From Christensenella sp. UBA4263 (GTDB lineage Bacteria > Bacillota > Clostridia > Christensenellales > Aristaeellaceae): a stretch of 52,805 bases of DNA. The translations under genes were made by a program, and so were the position numbers. Under the pieces are notes generated by a model. It did not search any database, was not told the DNA's origin, and saw only the letters and a list, made by a program, of their open reading frames with translations. Below, piece after piece: positions 1 to 7,817 of the stretch. Where the stretch lies: assembly GCA_002395225.1 (NCBI GenBank), contig DGWH01000004.1, forward strand, positions 1 through 52,805, written 5' to 3'. Positions within the stretch are counted from its first letter, which is position 1, and every line of letters begins with the position of its first letter.

Positions 1-647
1 TGTTCCGGCGACCAGTTTTCTTCAAAGACATTCGGCACAAGCCTCCAATCGTCGTTTATCTTTCGCCAGCATTCTGTAACAGTCTGGTGGCGGACAAAAT
101 CATCCAATGAATTACGTGTGAAATTGTTGCTGTCCAATCTCTTGTATTGATAATTCATTCCCATATAGATGGCAAGGTTCTTGACTTCACAGCCCTTGTC
201 CGTGTAGTAGGCAAGCATTTCCGGAATCTTCTTTAAGTCATAGCTGGTCACACAATCCGAAATGATATGAACGACATATCCAGCCTTTGTCATGTTGAAA
301 CAGGTAGATTTCACACAGGCAATGGCATCGGCTCCGGTTATGTAAAACTCCCTGATATCCTTCGACCGGATGAATTCCGAAAACGCTTCGCTGGTCAAAG
401 CGCTGGCCTTTGTCTTAACGAATATATGATCCGAGACGATTCTGAGCTCCGGCACAAGTTCTGCTCCTTTTGTACCCGGCTTGAAGGTGCGCGTACCGGC
501 GGACAGGTTGTTGTGCTGTATATAAACGATTTCCATGCCACTTTCCGCCGCCCATTCGATGGCGGCATTCAGTTTGTCCATGATATCCCGGTAGTGCCTG
601 GTGATATCATTTTGTATATCGATGACAACAAGGGCTTTATGGTTCAT
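1..647 (-). CDS. Isochorismatase-like cysteine hydrolase (3' end beyond window)
   Basis: This reading frame is open from an ATG at 647 to the window edge (215 codons, no stop seen), so the gene is partial. The N-terminus reads ALVVIDIQND, typical of the isochorismatase-like fold. The likely catalytic triad is visible as Asp10, Lys78 (IFVKTKASAL) and Cys111 (GADAIACVKSTC). The family hydrolyses amides or vinyl ethers such as nicotinamide or isochorismate, and the substrate cannot be told here. The frame continues about 40 residues past the usual 180-residue domain, so a C-terminal extension is present. A strong GGAGG lies 653-660 and the ATG sits one base after the stop of the upstream nucleotidyltransferase frame, so the gene is the third member of a TetR-led operon and is probably co-regulated with it. 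Confidence 0.85.
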   Translation of the reverse strand, partial: MNHKALVVIDIQNDITRHYRDIMDKLNAAIEWAAESGMEIVYIQHNNLSAGTRTFKPGTKGAELVPELRIVSDHIFVKTKASALTSEAFSEFIRSKDIREFYITGADAIACVKSTCFNMTKAGYVVHIISDCVTSYDLKKIPEMLAYYTDKGCEVKNLAIYMGMNYQYKRLDSNNFTRNSLDDFVRHQTVTECWRKINDDWRLVPNVFEENWSPE

Positions 648-648
648 G

Positions 649-1323
649 TCATTTTCCTCCAAGGTATTCGATGCGTGCGAATGTCTTTTGGCACCAGGCA
701 AACAGGGAAGAAAAAGCCTGATCGAAATCATAGACGTCCGGCAGCTCAGCCAATTCCAGAATCAGCCGATCTTCATCCGTAACCGCTTCCTTCAGATCCT
801 TCCTGCTGAGAATGAAATGCCCGCTTTCCAGAAAATGCAGATTCTGGATCAGGTAAAATACGCTCTTGCAGGTGCCGCGAAACCTGGCATTGTTCTTCTC
901 CCTGTCCGCGTGAATATAGCGGTGGCAGAGCTCGTGATACAGATTCCCCAGGCTCAGTTTGACATAATTGATCTCATCTTCCCGCGTCGCGGGCGGAAGA
1001 TAATCAATCAAAACGCCGACCAGATCTTTCGTCGTCTGGCACAGTTGGCATACCTCCAGAGGATTCCAGCACTTCATTTCGTCTTTCCCGCAAATGAAAC
1101 CGCAGGATTTTTCGTAGAAACCGATCTCTTTCAGGATCCTACGGTATATATCCATATCCCGCACGGAGAACCCGTCCAGGATCACCATGATATCGATATC
1201 GCTGTTTTCATGCGCTTCACCGCGCAGCCAGCTTCCCTGCAGTCACATGTATAGCAGACGCTCTCCGAAAGCCGACTGGCAGTTCAGAATCAGATCAGCC
1301 AGGTATTTGTCCAGATCAAACAT
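649..1323 (-). pseudogene. Nucleotidyltransferase with HEPN-like C-terminus, interrupted by in-frame TGA
   Basis: The frame begins at an ATG (1323) two bases after the TetR stop and runs 225 codons to 649 with a single in-frame TGA at 1243-1245 (codon 27). Around the stop it reads LLYM-stop-LQGSWLRGEAHENSDIDIMV, which contains the nucleotidyltransferase signature G-S-x-x-x-G-E...S-D-x-D. Relatives have a glycine where the TGA stands (GGA to TGA is one change). The second half is helical (LYHELCHRYIHADREKNNARFRG) and resembles HEPN-type partners of such minimal nucleotidyltransferases. Without the stop it would be 224 residues, a normal length. Either the gene is newly inactivated, or the base is an error. 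Translation from an internal start (ATG at 1188) would lack the active-site GS motif. Confidence 0.75.
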
Positions 1324-1325
1324 TG

Positions 1326-1919
1326 TTACTTCACCCCATAGGTCACAATAAAGTGCCGGCTGAATGCTTCGATCTTTCTGATCGCATCCTCTGTATTCTC
1401 CGGCTCCCGGTCACACAGATGAATGAGCGCGGAAATCGGTGTGGCATAGGCAAAGGCCAGCATCTCCGGATCGTCCCGGCTGATCAGTCCTTTCTCCATC
1501 ATGCGGGATAAGATGCGCCCGAACATCTCCGTCAGCCCAGTCAAAAAGTGCTTCGTCGCCAGATCCCGCGCGCGCTCGTCCTGGTACTGCTCCAGGGTGA
1601 GCACCTTTCTCGTCTTCACGATCTGCTCGACGTGGATCGTGAGATTCACCATCCGCATGGTCATGGAGAAGAAATCCTCCAGGGAATCCGGCACAGGGAG
1701 TATATGCTCGACGGACCCAAAGCGCTCCCCGTAATAGGCGATCATCCTGTCCAGCAGGGAATTCCAGATGTCTTTCTTGCTCTCATAGTGCTTGTAGATG
1801 CCGGACTTGACCAGCCCGAGAGAGGCAGCCAATTCCCGGATGTTGGTACCCTCATATCCCTTTTTTGAGAACATATCCAGCGCTGCCATCAGGATTCTTT
1901 CTTTCGTGTCTTTTGCCAC
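1326..1919 (-). CDS. TetR/AcrR family transcriptional regulator
   Basis: A 197-residue protein with the N-terminal TetR helix-turn-helix (VAKDTKERILMAALDMFSKKGYEGTNIRELAASLGL, then SGIYKHYESKKDIW, about residues 1-50) and a helical C-terminal ligand/dimer domain. I place the start at the GTG at 1919, not at the longer in-frame ATG at 1988, because a GGAGG (1925-1929) sits just upstream of the GTG and because the region before it holds a consensus promoter. It heads an operon with the nucleotidyltransferase and the isochorismatase-like gene (gaps of 2 and 1 bases). The palindrome inside the promoter spacer implies autorepression. The inducer is unknown. Confidence 0.9.
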   Translation of the reverse strand: MAKDTKERILMAALDMFSKKGYEGTNIRELAASLGLVKSGIYKHYESKKDIWNSLLDRMIAYYGERFGSVEHILPVPDSLEDFFSMTMRMVNLTIHVEQIVKTRKVLTLEQYQDERARDLATKHFLTGLTEMFGRILSRMMEKGLISRDDPEMLAFAYATPISALIHLCDREPENTEDAIRKIEAFSRHFIVTYGVK

Positions 1920-1940
1920 AGTAACCTCCGCATCAAGTTT

Positions 1941-1988
1941 AGTGACCCTTCGATCACCAATTATAGTGAACAAAAGGTCACTTGTCAA
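1941..1988 (-). promoter_or_regulatory. Consensus promoter with TetR-type operator
   Basis: On the minus strand TTGACA (1988-1983) and TATAAT (1965-1960) are separated by exactly 17 bases, a perfect sigma-A promoter. The spacer holds an inverted repeat: AGTGAAC at 1965-1971 faces GGTCACT at 1976-1982 (plus-strand reading). A third half-site, AGTGACCC, lies at 1941-1948 between the -10 and the ribosome binding site. Binding there would block polymerase. The layout fits autoregulation by the TetR protein encoded immediately downstream. Confidence 0.85.
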
Positions 1989-2012
1989 CCTATTTATTGA
2001 GTTTTTACATCT

Positions 2013-2746
2013 CTATGCCTTCATCTCCGTCCCGCCAATCAGCGTGAAAGCCATTGTTTTGTCCTTGCCCACGGTCACATATTCCACCAGGTTGCCCCAG
2101 AGCGCATCGTCAAATTCCGAAACCGCCTCGGGCAGCTTTTCCAGTTCCGTGATAAATCGCTCGAATTCCCGCCTGCGGATACCGCGCTGACGGATGTCGA
2201 CAGTCACCTTTTCGCGCTCCGCCTTGGTAGCCTCGTAACAGCTGACCGCAGCATCGTAGGCGGCGTTGTAATCATCCTGGTTCTGTGCCACCCTGGCGTT
2301 CCAGGCGATCAGTTCCTGAACCGCTTCCGCCTCCGCGTTCAGGTGTTCATCCAGTTCATGCAGATGTTGGCTCAGTTCGTCCGTTCCGCTGTAGGTCTGC
2401 TGTATCTCCCTGAGATCTGCCAGCAGCATTGCCCGGTTTCCGATCAGTTTGTTGACCACCCGGACGAACGCTGCTTTGACTTCTTCCTCCGTGACGTGCG
2501 GCGTTTTACACCCGGCTGCCTTTCCGCTGTATTTGGCATTGCACCGCCAGATGACCCGGCGGTACTGGTCGTTGAGTGTCAGGCCTTTGAGCCAAACCAT
2601 CCGCCGCACTCGCCGCAGCGAATCTTTGTGCTGAAAATGGTCGTGCCGCTGAAATGCCGCACCCTGCTGCGTTGCTCGATCATCTCCTGCACCCTGTCGA
2701 AGGTCTCCGGTTCTATGATGGCCTCATGGCAGTCTTCGACGTAATA
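2013..2746 (-). pseudogene. Large serine recombinase remnant (C-terminal half, frameshifted)
   Basis: Two adjoining frames together give the C-terminal half of a large serine recombinase. From 2746 the sequence reads YYVEDCHEAIIEPETFDRV (recombinase domain end) and then the zinc ribbon IRCGECGGWFGSK. At about 2580-2590 the expected VWHSNDQYRR is broken by TGG to TGA and by loss of one base, after which the second frame continues DQYRRVIWRCNAKYSGKAAGC, a coiled-coil region and the usual C-terminus to a stop at 2013. The catalytic N-terminal domain is absent, so the protein is dead. It belongs with the phage remnants to its right and was probably the integrase of that prophage. Confidence 0.85.
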
Positions 2747-2891
2747 AAGGACAATAAAAAGATGCCGCTGTAGGATCTGATTGCTACAGCGACCAAACTT
2801 ATATGCGGTGGACTTGGAGAATATGTGACGGAATTTAGGATGAAGCAAAGCCCTATTCCGTACTACAAAGAGTCTTACAGTAAAAACATTA

Positions 2892-2939
2892 AAGCAAAAA
2901 GGCCTGCAATCCGGCTCGTATGAACCGGATTGCAGGCCT
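2892..2939 (-). terminator. Rho-independent terminator
   Basis: A 15-bp perfect stem (AGGCCTGCAATCCGG and its complement, 2900-2939) with a short loop is followed on the minus strand by TTTTTGC. It lies directly after the endolysin remnant's end at 2946, so it is the original end of the phage lysis transcript. Confidence 0.85.
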
Positions 2940-2945
2940 GCTGCA

Positions 2946-3693
2946 TTATTCACTTGTGATTTCGCTGTACTCCCCGGACACCCATCCGACCTGGCTTCCG
3001 ATCTTTACTGCCTGCCAGCCGTTGAAAGCGCTGGCCACATACTCGAGCGTTGTGCCCGGCGCGACAGCGGTGATGCGGCTGTAGCTGGTGCCGTTGCCTG
3101 TGCGGATGTTGACCTTGCCGCCGGAGGACTTGATGAGCACCCGGATGGTAGTCTGCCCGGCGACGGGCTGTTCCTGATCCGGTTCAGGTTGCGTTTCCGT
3201 CATGGCCTGCTACCTGGCATCGTCCTCCGCCACAGCGGCCATCAGGGCGGCATGAGTCTGGTCGCCATACTTGCCGTCCTGCTTGATCCCAGCCTTCTTC
3301 TGGAAAGCCTTCACGACCGCCTCGGTCTTGCTGCCGAAGTCACCGTCAACAGTCAGGGACGCGCCCAGCTGGTTCAGAAACTCCTGCAGGATCTTCACAT
3401 CCCCTCCGACGGATCCTTTCTTCAGCAGGCGGCTGCCCAGAGTGTAGGTGACGGTTTTGGCAGGCTGTGCGTCTGCGGTGTCTCCGTAGTTGATGAATGG
3501 CAGCTTCGCCCAGTGCTTCCAGGTGCGCTCCTTCACCACAGTCTTCACGCAGCCGTAGTTGAAACCACGCCATTCTACGGCATACCCGTCGCCGACAAAG
3601 TAGCCGATGTGACCGTCTGTGAACAGAGCCAGGCCTACGATCTCCGGCAGGGTGTCGATAGTGCCCCGGTCCATGCCCTTGCTCTTGCAGTAC
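2946..3693 (-). pseudogene. Phage endolysin remnant: NlpC/P60 half, peptidoglycan-binding and SH3 domains
   Basis: Read in one frame, the segment gives the C-terminal half of an NlpC/P60-type peptidase (TLPEIVGLALFTDGHIGYF with the catalytic-type His, then WRGFNYGCVK), a peptidoglycan-binding domain 1 (LKKGSVGGDVKILQEFLNQ, VDGDFGSKTEAVVKAFQKK), a stop codon, and a bacterial SH3 domain (VNIRTGNGTSYSRITAV, 3203-2946). The stop is a TAG between EDDAR and QAMTETQ and is one change from CAG, so the SH3 part was once fused. The N-terminal half with the catalytic Cys is missing because a deletion joins position ~3693 to a tape-measure gene. The protein is therefore non-functional. Confidence 0.82.
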
Positions 3694-4138
3694 CTTCTTG
3701 CCGACATTCTCCAGCTTCGCGCCAATATTTTCCAGCTGTGTGCCCAGCTGATAGAAACCGTTCTGCGACAGCTTCAGCTGCTGGGTGACGAGCTTCAGCG
3801 CCTGCTCGGTCTGGGAGACCTTCTGCTTGGCCTGCTCCAGCTGATCGGCCAGCTTTTTTGTTTCTTCGGAGTTCTCGCCAGTCTCTGCCTTGCTCTTTTC
3901 ATAGGCGGCTTCGAGATCGGCTACCTTCTGCTTCTGCGCGGCCAGCTTGTCCGTCAGGGTCTTGGCCGAGGTCTGCAGCTGCGCCGTCATCTGCTTGAAG
4001 TTGGTGATCCCGGTGCTGGCGTTGGTGCAGGATGGTCTGCAGCTTCGCCATCTGCCCTTCAAACTTAGACAGGGAGCCCTCGAACTGGGTTGTATCAAGG
4101 GACAGGCGAACAATCAGGTCGGACGTTCCGGACGCCAT
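3694..4138 (-). pseudogene. Phage tail tape-measure protein remnant (N-terminus only, frameshifted)
   Basis: An ATG at 4138 with a strong GGAGGTGA upstream starts MASGTSDLIVRLSLDTTQFEGS, the usual opening of siphophage tape-measure proteins. After QMAKLQT the frame is lost at about 4020, and the adjacent frame carries on with NASTGITNFKQM and a long heptad-rich coiled coil (LTDKLAAQKQKVADLEAAYE, DQLEQAKQKVSQTEQALKLV) up to ENVGKK, where it is cut and joined to the endolysin remnant at ~3693. Intact tape-measure genes are several times longer, so the rest of the tail module was removed by this deletion. Confidence 0.8.
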
Positions 4139-4212
4139 GGGGAATCACCTCCTTCGGGGCATAATGAAAGCGCCGCCCGTGTGGACGACGCTGGGGGAAT
4201 TGAGACTGTAAA

Positions 4213-5148
4213 TCAGAAAGTTTTCCAACAGTTTTGTTTCAGAAAAGTCCGGATAACTTCAATATCTTCACCTTCATAGTACCTTACGAGTAGTTTTTTG
4301 AATTCTGGGACGTGTTCTTCAGGGATTACCAGAAATCCTTGCCCATGGGCAATCAAATAATGATTCGCATAGATGACAGACGCTCTTTTGTTGCCGTCTA
4401 TAAAGACTTGAGTTTTCATTGCGTACAGGCATAACTCGATTGCGACATCAATATCCTGCTGACCAGAATGCAGAATTGCCTGAATATGGTTCTTGACGTC
4501 AATCTCGATCGGCAGCGGTGGAATATATGTCGTTCCTCCTATGCGCACTGGTACACCCCGAATCCGCCCGCCTTCTGCATAAAAGCCTTCATTCACCAGC
4601 TTGGCAATATGACAAAGGACATAGTAATCGCTCTCTGCCTGGATAACATCACTATCCAGTATAAACTCCCAGGCGTGTTTGAGATTCAGGATTTTCTGAA
4701 CGTCTGTCGGAGACATGCCAGTGATACGGCCATTCTCGATGATTTCTTCTGTCTGCGGAAATGATGTGGCTACCCCCTCCAGCACTGCCTGGTCATATAT
4801 GTTTGCCTTCATATTTGCCCTGGCAAAGTCAAGGTTGGTGATTACGCGGGGCGAAAGATCACTTTCCACATAACCTAATTCAACCAGCTTTTTATCAGCA
4901 TGACGAATCAGTTTCCTGAGTTCTCTTGCCTCGCGTGCATCTCTAAGCAGTTGCTGATGCAATTCCTCAGAATACGGACCTATATACGTAGATGTAGTCC
5001 TGCTACCGACGCGTTTACGGCAATAGAGATACCTTTGTTCTCCACGTTTTTTAATTTCGGGTGTGCCATCATAAGGCAGCAGCTTTAATCTTGCCTCATA
5101 ATCAGCTCGCTGTCTGAGAACTTCTTGGATATCACTGAAAGCGCTCAT
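4213..5148 (-). CDS. Fic/DOC family protein with Gln in place of motif His
   Basis: A 311-residue intact frame. The Fic core reads TQVFIDGNKRASV at about residues 244-256, matching HxFx[D/E]GNxR except that the first residue, the catalytic histidine, is Gln. The N-terminal ~100 residues form a separate helical and basic part (YLYCRKRVGSRTTSTYIGPY). The stretch TEEIIENGRITGMSP before the Fic fold may correspond to the inhibitory helix region. Canonical Fic proteins transfer AMP or related groups to target proteins, and loss of the His predicts altered or absent transfer activity. Start ATG at 5148 follows GGAGG. It has its own promoter with two inverted repeats, beside a phage remnant, which fits an accessory or toxin-like locus. 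No partner antitoxin gene is evident. Confidence 0.85.
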   Translation of the reverse strand: MSAFSDIQEVLRQRADYEARLKLLPYDGTPEIKKRGEQRYLYCRKRVGSRTTSTYIGPYSEELHQQLLRDAREARELRKLIRHADKKLVELGYVESDLSPRVITNLDFARANMKANIYDQAVLEGVATSFPQTEEIIENGRITGMSPTDVQKILNLKHAWEFILDSDVIQAESDYYVLCHIAKLVNEGFYAEGGRIRGVPVRIGGTTYIPPLPIEIDVKNHIQAILHSGQQDIDVAIELCLYAMKTQVFIDGNKRASVIYANHYLIAHGQGFLVIPEEHVPEFKKLLVRYYEGEDIEVIRTFLKQNCWKTF

Positions 5149-5623
5149 ATATCATGCCTCCATACTGGGGAACAATTTTGTCTTGATTATATCAAAAAGT
5201 TCCCCAATAATCAACCGGTGTAGGGAACTTTTTTGAAACTCGAAGCAAAAAATATTCCCTACATTATCAAGCAAACGATAAATTTGTATTCGGCGCTAAC
5301 TATTTTTTTCAGACACTTAGCGCCGATTTTGTTCAGTTTCCGTCATAACCGGATGTTTTTTCAGATCGTTACATCAATTTCCCTGCCGTCTCGCCAAATT
5401 CGGTAGCGATTCCCTTTTTTCTGTGCTAGAATCTTATTGAGCTGACCCATATGGTTGTCTCACCGGTACTTTGCCTCTTCCCCGGTCTGTGCAGAAAACA
5501 TCATCCGTCACGGCTGGTTCCGCGAAAGATGGAGCCGGCTATTCTAACAACAGAGCTGCCGGAATTTGCCGGTGAAAACAGGAACCTGCAAAAGCAAAAT
5601 GTCAACGCAAACAGGAGGAAAAC
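5149..5623. other. Intergenic region between Fic and protease genes
   Basis: Beyond the Fic promoter it holds one clear hairpin, TCGGCGCTAA (5290-5299) with TTAGCGCCGA (5317-5326), followed on the plus strand by TTTT. No plus-strand gene precedes it, so it may be an old terminator left by the prophage or an attachment-site-like palindrome. The remaining ~290 bases show no gene I recognise. A good AGGAGG stands just before the protease start. Confidence 0.5.
5166..5263 (-). promoter_or_regulatory. Fic promoter flanked by two GGGAA inverted repeats
   Basis: On the minus strand TTGATT (5214-5209) and TATAAT (5191-5186) are 17 bp apart. Two inverted repeats surround them: TGGGGAAC (5166-5173) with GTTCCCCA (5199-5206) brackets the -10, and TGTAGGGAA (5219-5227) with TTCCCTACA (5255-5263) lies just upstream of the -35. 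All four arms share GGGAA. This looks like a pair of operators for a dimeric or tetrameric repressor. Confidence 0.75.
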
Positions 5624-7753
5624 ATGAGCAGAAAAATTCTAGCCCTTTGTCTGGTCACACTGCTTCTTTCAAACGTGCTGTTCTGCGCCTGTGCGGAGAC
5701 CGGCGGGGTGGATGCCCTCTCTGCCGCCGATCAGGAAGATCTGAAATTCCTTGGAAGTCAGATGGCTGAGCCGGCTGAAAAGCTGATGAAATATGGCGAA
5801 GATGCTCCGGATATCTATTCGGAATTGTCCTGGACCTCCCAGGCTGATACCTTTCCGGAGACATTCGATCTGCGTAACCGCGGCGTTGTCACGCCGGTAA
5901 AGGATCAGAGCCCCTGGGGCACCTGCTGGAGTTTCGCCACGATGGCCGCAAGTGAAACCAGCCTTCTGACCTCGCTTGGCATGACGGCCGAGGAATATAA
6001 GGAAACGTACGGCGAGGAAATGGACCTTTCTGAAAAGCATCTGGCCTGGTTTTCCGCAACCGCTCTGCCGTCGGCAGATGCCTATCCGGCCGGAAAATAT
6101 CCCTATGCAATCAGTCAGGCCGGTGAAGGGGTTTATCCGGCAAAACATTCCACCAACAGTCCCTACGACTATGGCGGGAATTACTTTTTCGCCTTATCCG
6201 GTCTGGCCTCCGGTATTGGTGTGGTAAAAGAATCCGTCGCTCCGTATACCGATAAAGAGGGAAAACTGGACAGTGAAGGCGACTGGTCGCTTCCGGAAAC
6301 GCTCCGCTTCAACCAGGACTTTGAGCTGCAGGATGTAAATATTCTGCCCTCTCCGGCCCTCTTCGACAAAGACGGAAATTTCGTTTACCAGCCGGCGGGA
6401 ACCGAGGCAATGAAGAGTGAGCTTCTGAAAGGCCGGGCGGTGGGCGTCAACTTTTGTGCAGACACTGCCATGCCCTCTGCCCCGGAAATTGTTCGCACGC
6501 GTCTGATGAACAAATACAAAAATACGGACGGTATACCCGAGGAAGCGATTTCCGCCTATGTGGATCTCCGCGCGGGAATTGTGGATCCTGCGTCCGTGTC
6601 CGACGCAGACCTGCAGAAAATCATGGAAACCGCACTCAGGATCTTTCAGCTGCAGGAAAATCCCTATACCGACCTGAATCGTGAGCAGCAGATCACCGTT
6701 CTCAAGTCCACTTATTTTGGTCTGGATTACACCGCCCTGTGTGAAAAAGAGGAAGCAGCGGCAAAGCACGTTCCCTATCTGAACTTTACCGGTGAACACT
6801 CAGACATCTACGCGCATTATACGTATGATGACGCCCCCAACAACCATGCCGTAACCGTGGTCGGCTGGGATGACAAATTCCCGGCATCCGCCTTCAGGGA
6901 AGGACATCAGCCGCCCGCCGACGGTGCCTGGCTCGTCAAAAACAGCTGGGGAACCGACTGGGGAAAGGATGGCTATTTCTGGCTTTCCTACTATGACAAA
7001 TCCCTTTATGCAAACGGAACATTTGAATTCATTACGGATCCCTCTAACACAAGGATGTCCTCTCTCAGTCTCCTTGATTATGACAATATGCCTGCTGAAA
7101 TCATCAGCTCCACCCTTTATGATCACCCGGTTTACGCCGCAAACATCTTCAAAACCGAAGAGGACAGCGTTCTGCAGTATGTTTCCGTCCTGACCGGCGA
7201 TCTCAATGCCTCTGTCACCGTCTCTGTGTACCGCCTGAGTGAGAATGCTCAGGATCCGACAGACGGCCTCCTGCTGGGCAGTACGACTCGGAATTTCCTC
7301 TACGCCGGGTATCATCGCATGGAGCTTGACGAAAAGCTTGCTCTCCCCTCCGGCACCCGGCTCGGCATCACGGTTCTGCAGCGGGTTCCCTCTGCCGGCA
7401 AGGAAAAATACGCGCTCACAAACACCAGCAGTCTCGGCGAAAATGCCGTTGAGGTCTTTAACGAGCGCCATAAGGACGGTCGGGTTCATCTGATTGAGCG
7501 TTTCTGCAGGGCCGTTGTCAACCCCGGCGAAAGTTTTATCAGTTTCAGTCAGGGGAACTGGATCGACTGGACCATTGCCATTGACAACTTTAAGTCCTAT
7601 GGTGAATGCAGCCTCATGGCATATGACAATCTGCCCATCAAGGCCTATCTGTACCCGCTGAATGAGGTCACGCATATTCACCGGCTGGAAGCCCAGACAA
7701 AGGATCTCTCCATCTGCCCTGAATGCGGCTATATTCTGAAAGTCATCCGCTGA
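5624..7753 (+). CDS. Secreted papain-family (C1) cysteine protease with lectin-like C-terminal domain
   Basis: A 709-residue protein with a signal peptide (SRKILALCLVTLLLSNVLF, cleavage probably near CACAE). The papain fold starts at FDLRNRGVVTPVKDQ. The active site is complete: Gln95, Cys101 (DQSPWGTCWSFAT), His408 (NNHAVTVVGWDD) and Asn440 (VKNSWGTDWG). The catalytic domain carries a long insert (about residues 190-390). After residue ~465 comes a beta-rich domain (SSTLYDHPVYAANIF, VSVYRLSENAQD) like the lectin-like domain common behind bacterial C1 peptidases. The very C-terminus has a CPECG motif. It should act outside the cell on proteins or peptides. Start chosen at the ATG after AGGAGGAAAAC. 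A terminator follows, and an S41 protease converges on it. Confidence 0.9.
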   Translation: MSRKILALCLVTLLLSNVLFCACAETGGVDALSAADQEDLKFLGSQMAEPAEKLMKYGEDAPDIYSELSWTSQADTFPETFDLRNRGVVTPVKDQSPWGTCWSFATMAASETSLLTSLGMTAEEYKETYGEEMDLSEKHLAWFSATALPSADAYPAGKYPYAISQAGEGVYPAKHSTNSPYDYGGNYFFALSGLASGIGVVKESVAPYTDKEGKLDSEGDWSLPETLRFNQDFELQDVNILPSPALFDKDGNFVYQPAGTEAMKSELLKGRAVGVNFCADTAMPSAPEIVRTRLMNKYKNTDGIPEEAISAYVDLRAGIVDPASVSDADLQKIMETALRIFQLQENPYTDLNREQQITVLKSTYFGLDYTALCEKEEAAAKHVPYLNFTGEHSDIYAHYTYDDAPNNHAVTVVGWDDKFPASAFREGHQPPADGAWLVKNSWGTDWGKDGYFWLSYYDKSLYANGTFEFITDPSNTRMSSLSLLDYDNMPAEIISSTLYDHPVYAANIFKTEEDSVLQYVSVLTGDLNASVTVSVYRLSENAQDPTDGLLLGSTTRNFLYAGYHRMELDEKLALPSGTRLGITVLQRVPSAGKEKYALTNTSSLGENAVEVFNERHKDGRVHLIERFCRAVVNPGESFISFSQGNWIDWTIAIDNFKSYGECSLMAYDNLPIKAYLYPLNEVTHIHRLEAQTKDLSICPECGYILKVIR

Positions 7754-7760
7754 AACCCAA

Positions 7761-7797
7761 AAACAGGAGCATCTTTGCAGATGCTCCTGTTTTACTG
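7761..7797 (+). terminator. Rho-independent terminator after C1 protease
   Basis: ACAGGAGCATCT, a short loop and AGATGCTCCTGT are followed by TTTT. It lies 10 bases after the protease stop codon and may also serve the convergent S41 gene from the other side. Confidence 0.85.
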
Positions 7798-7817
7798 TCT
7801 ACGGATTTGTCCGGTAA

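Noticed and set aside
5290..5330. Terminator of a plus-strand gene
   Set aside because: The hairpin with TTTT is clear, but no plus-strand gene lies upstream of it. It is mentioned only as part of the intergenic region.
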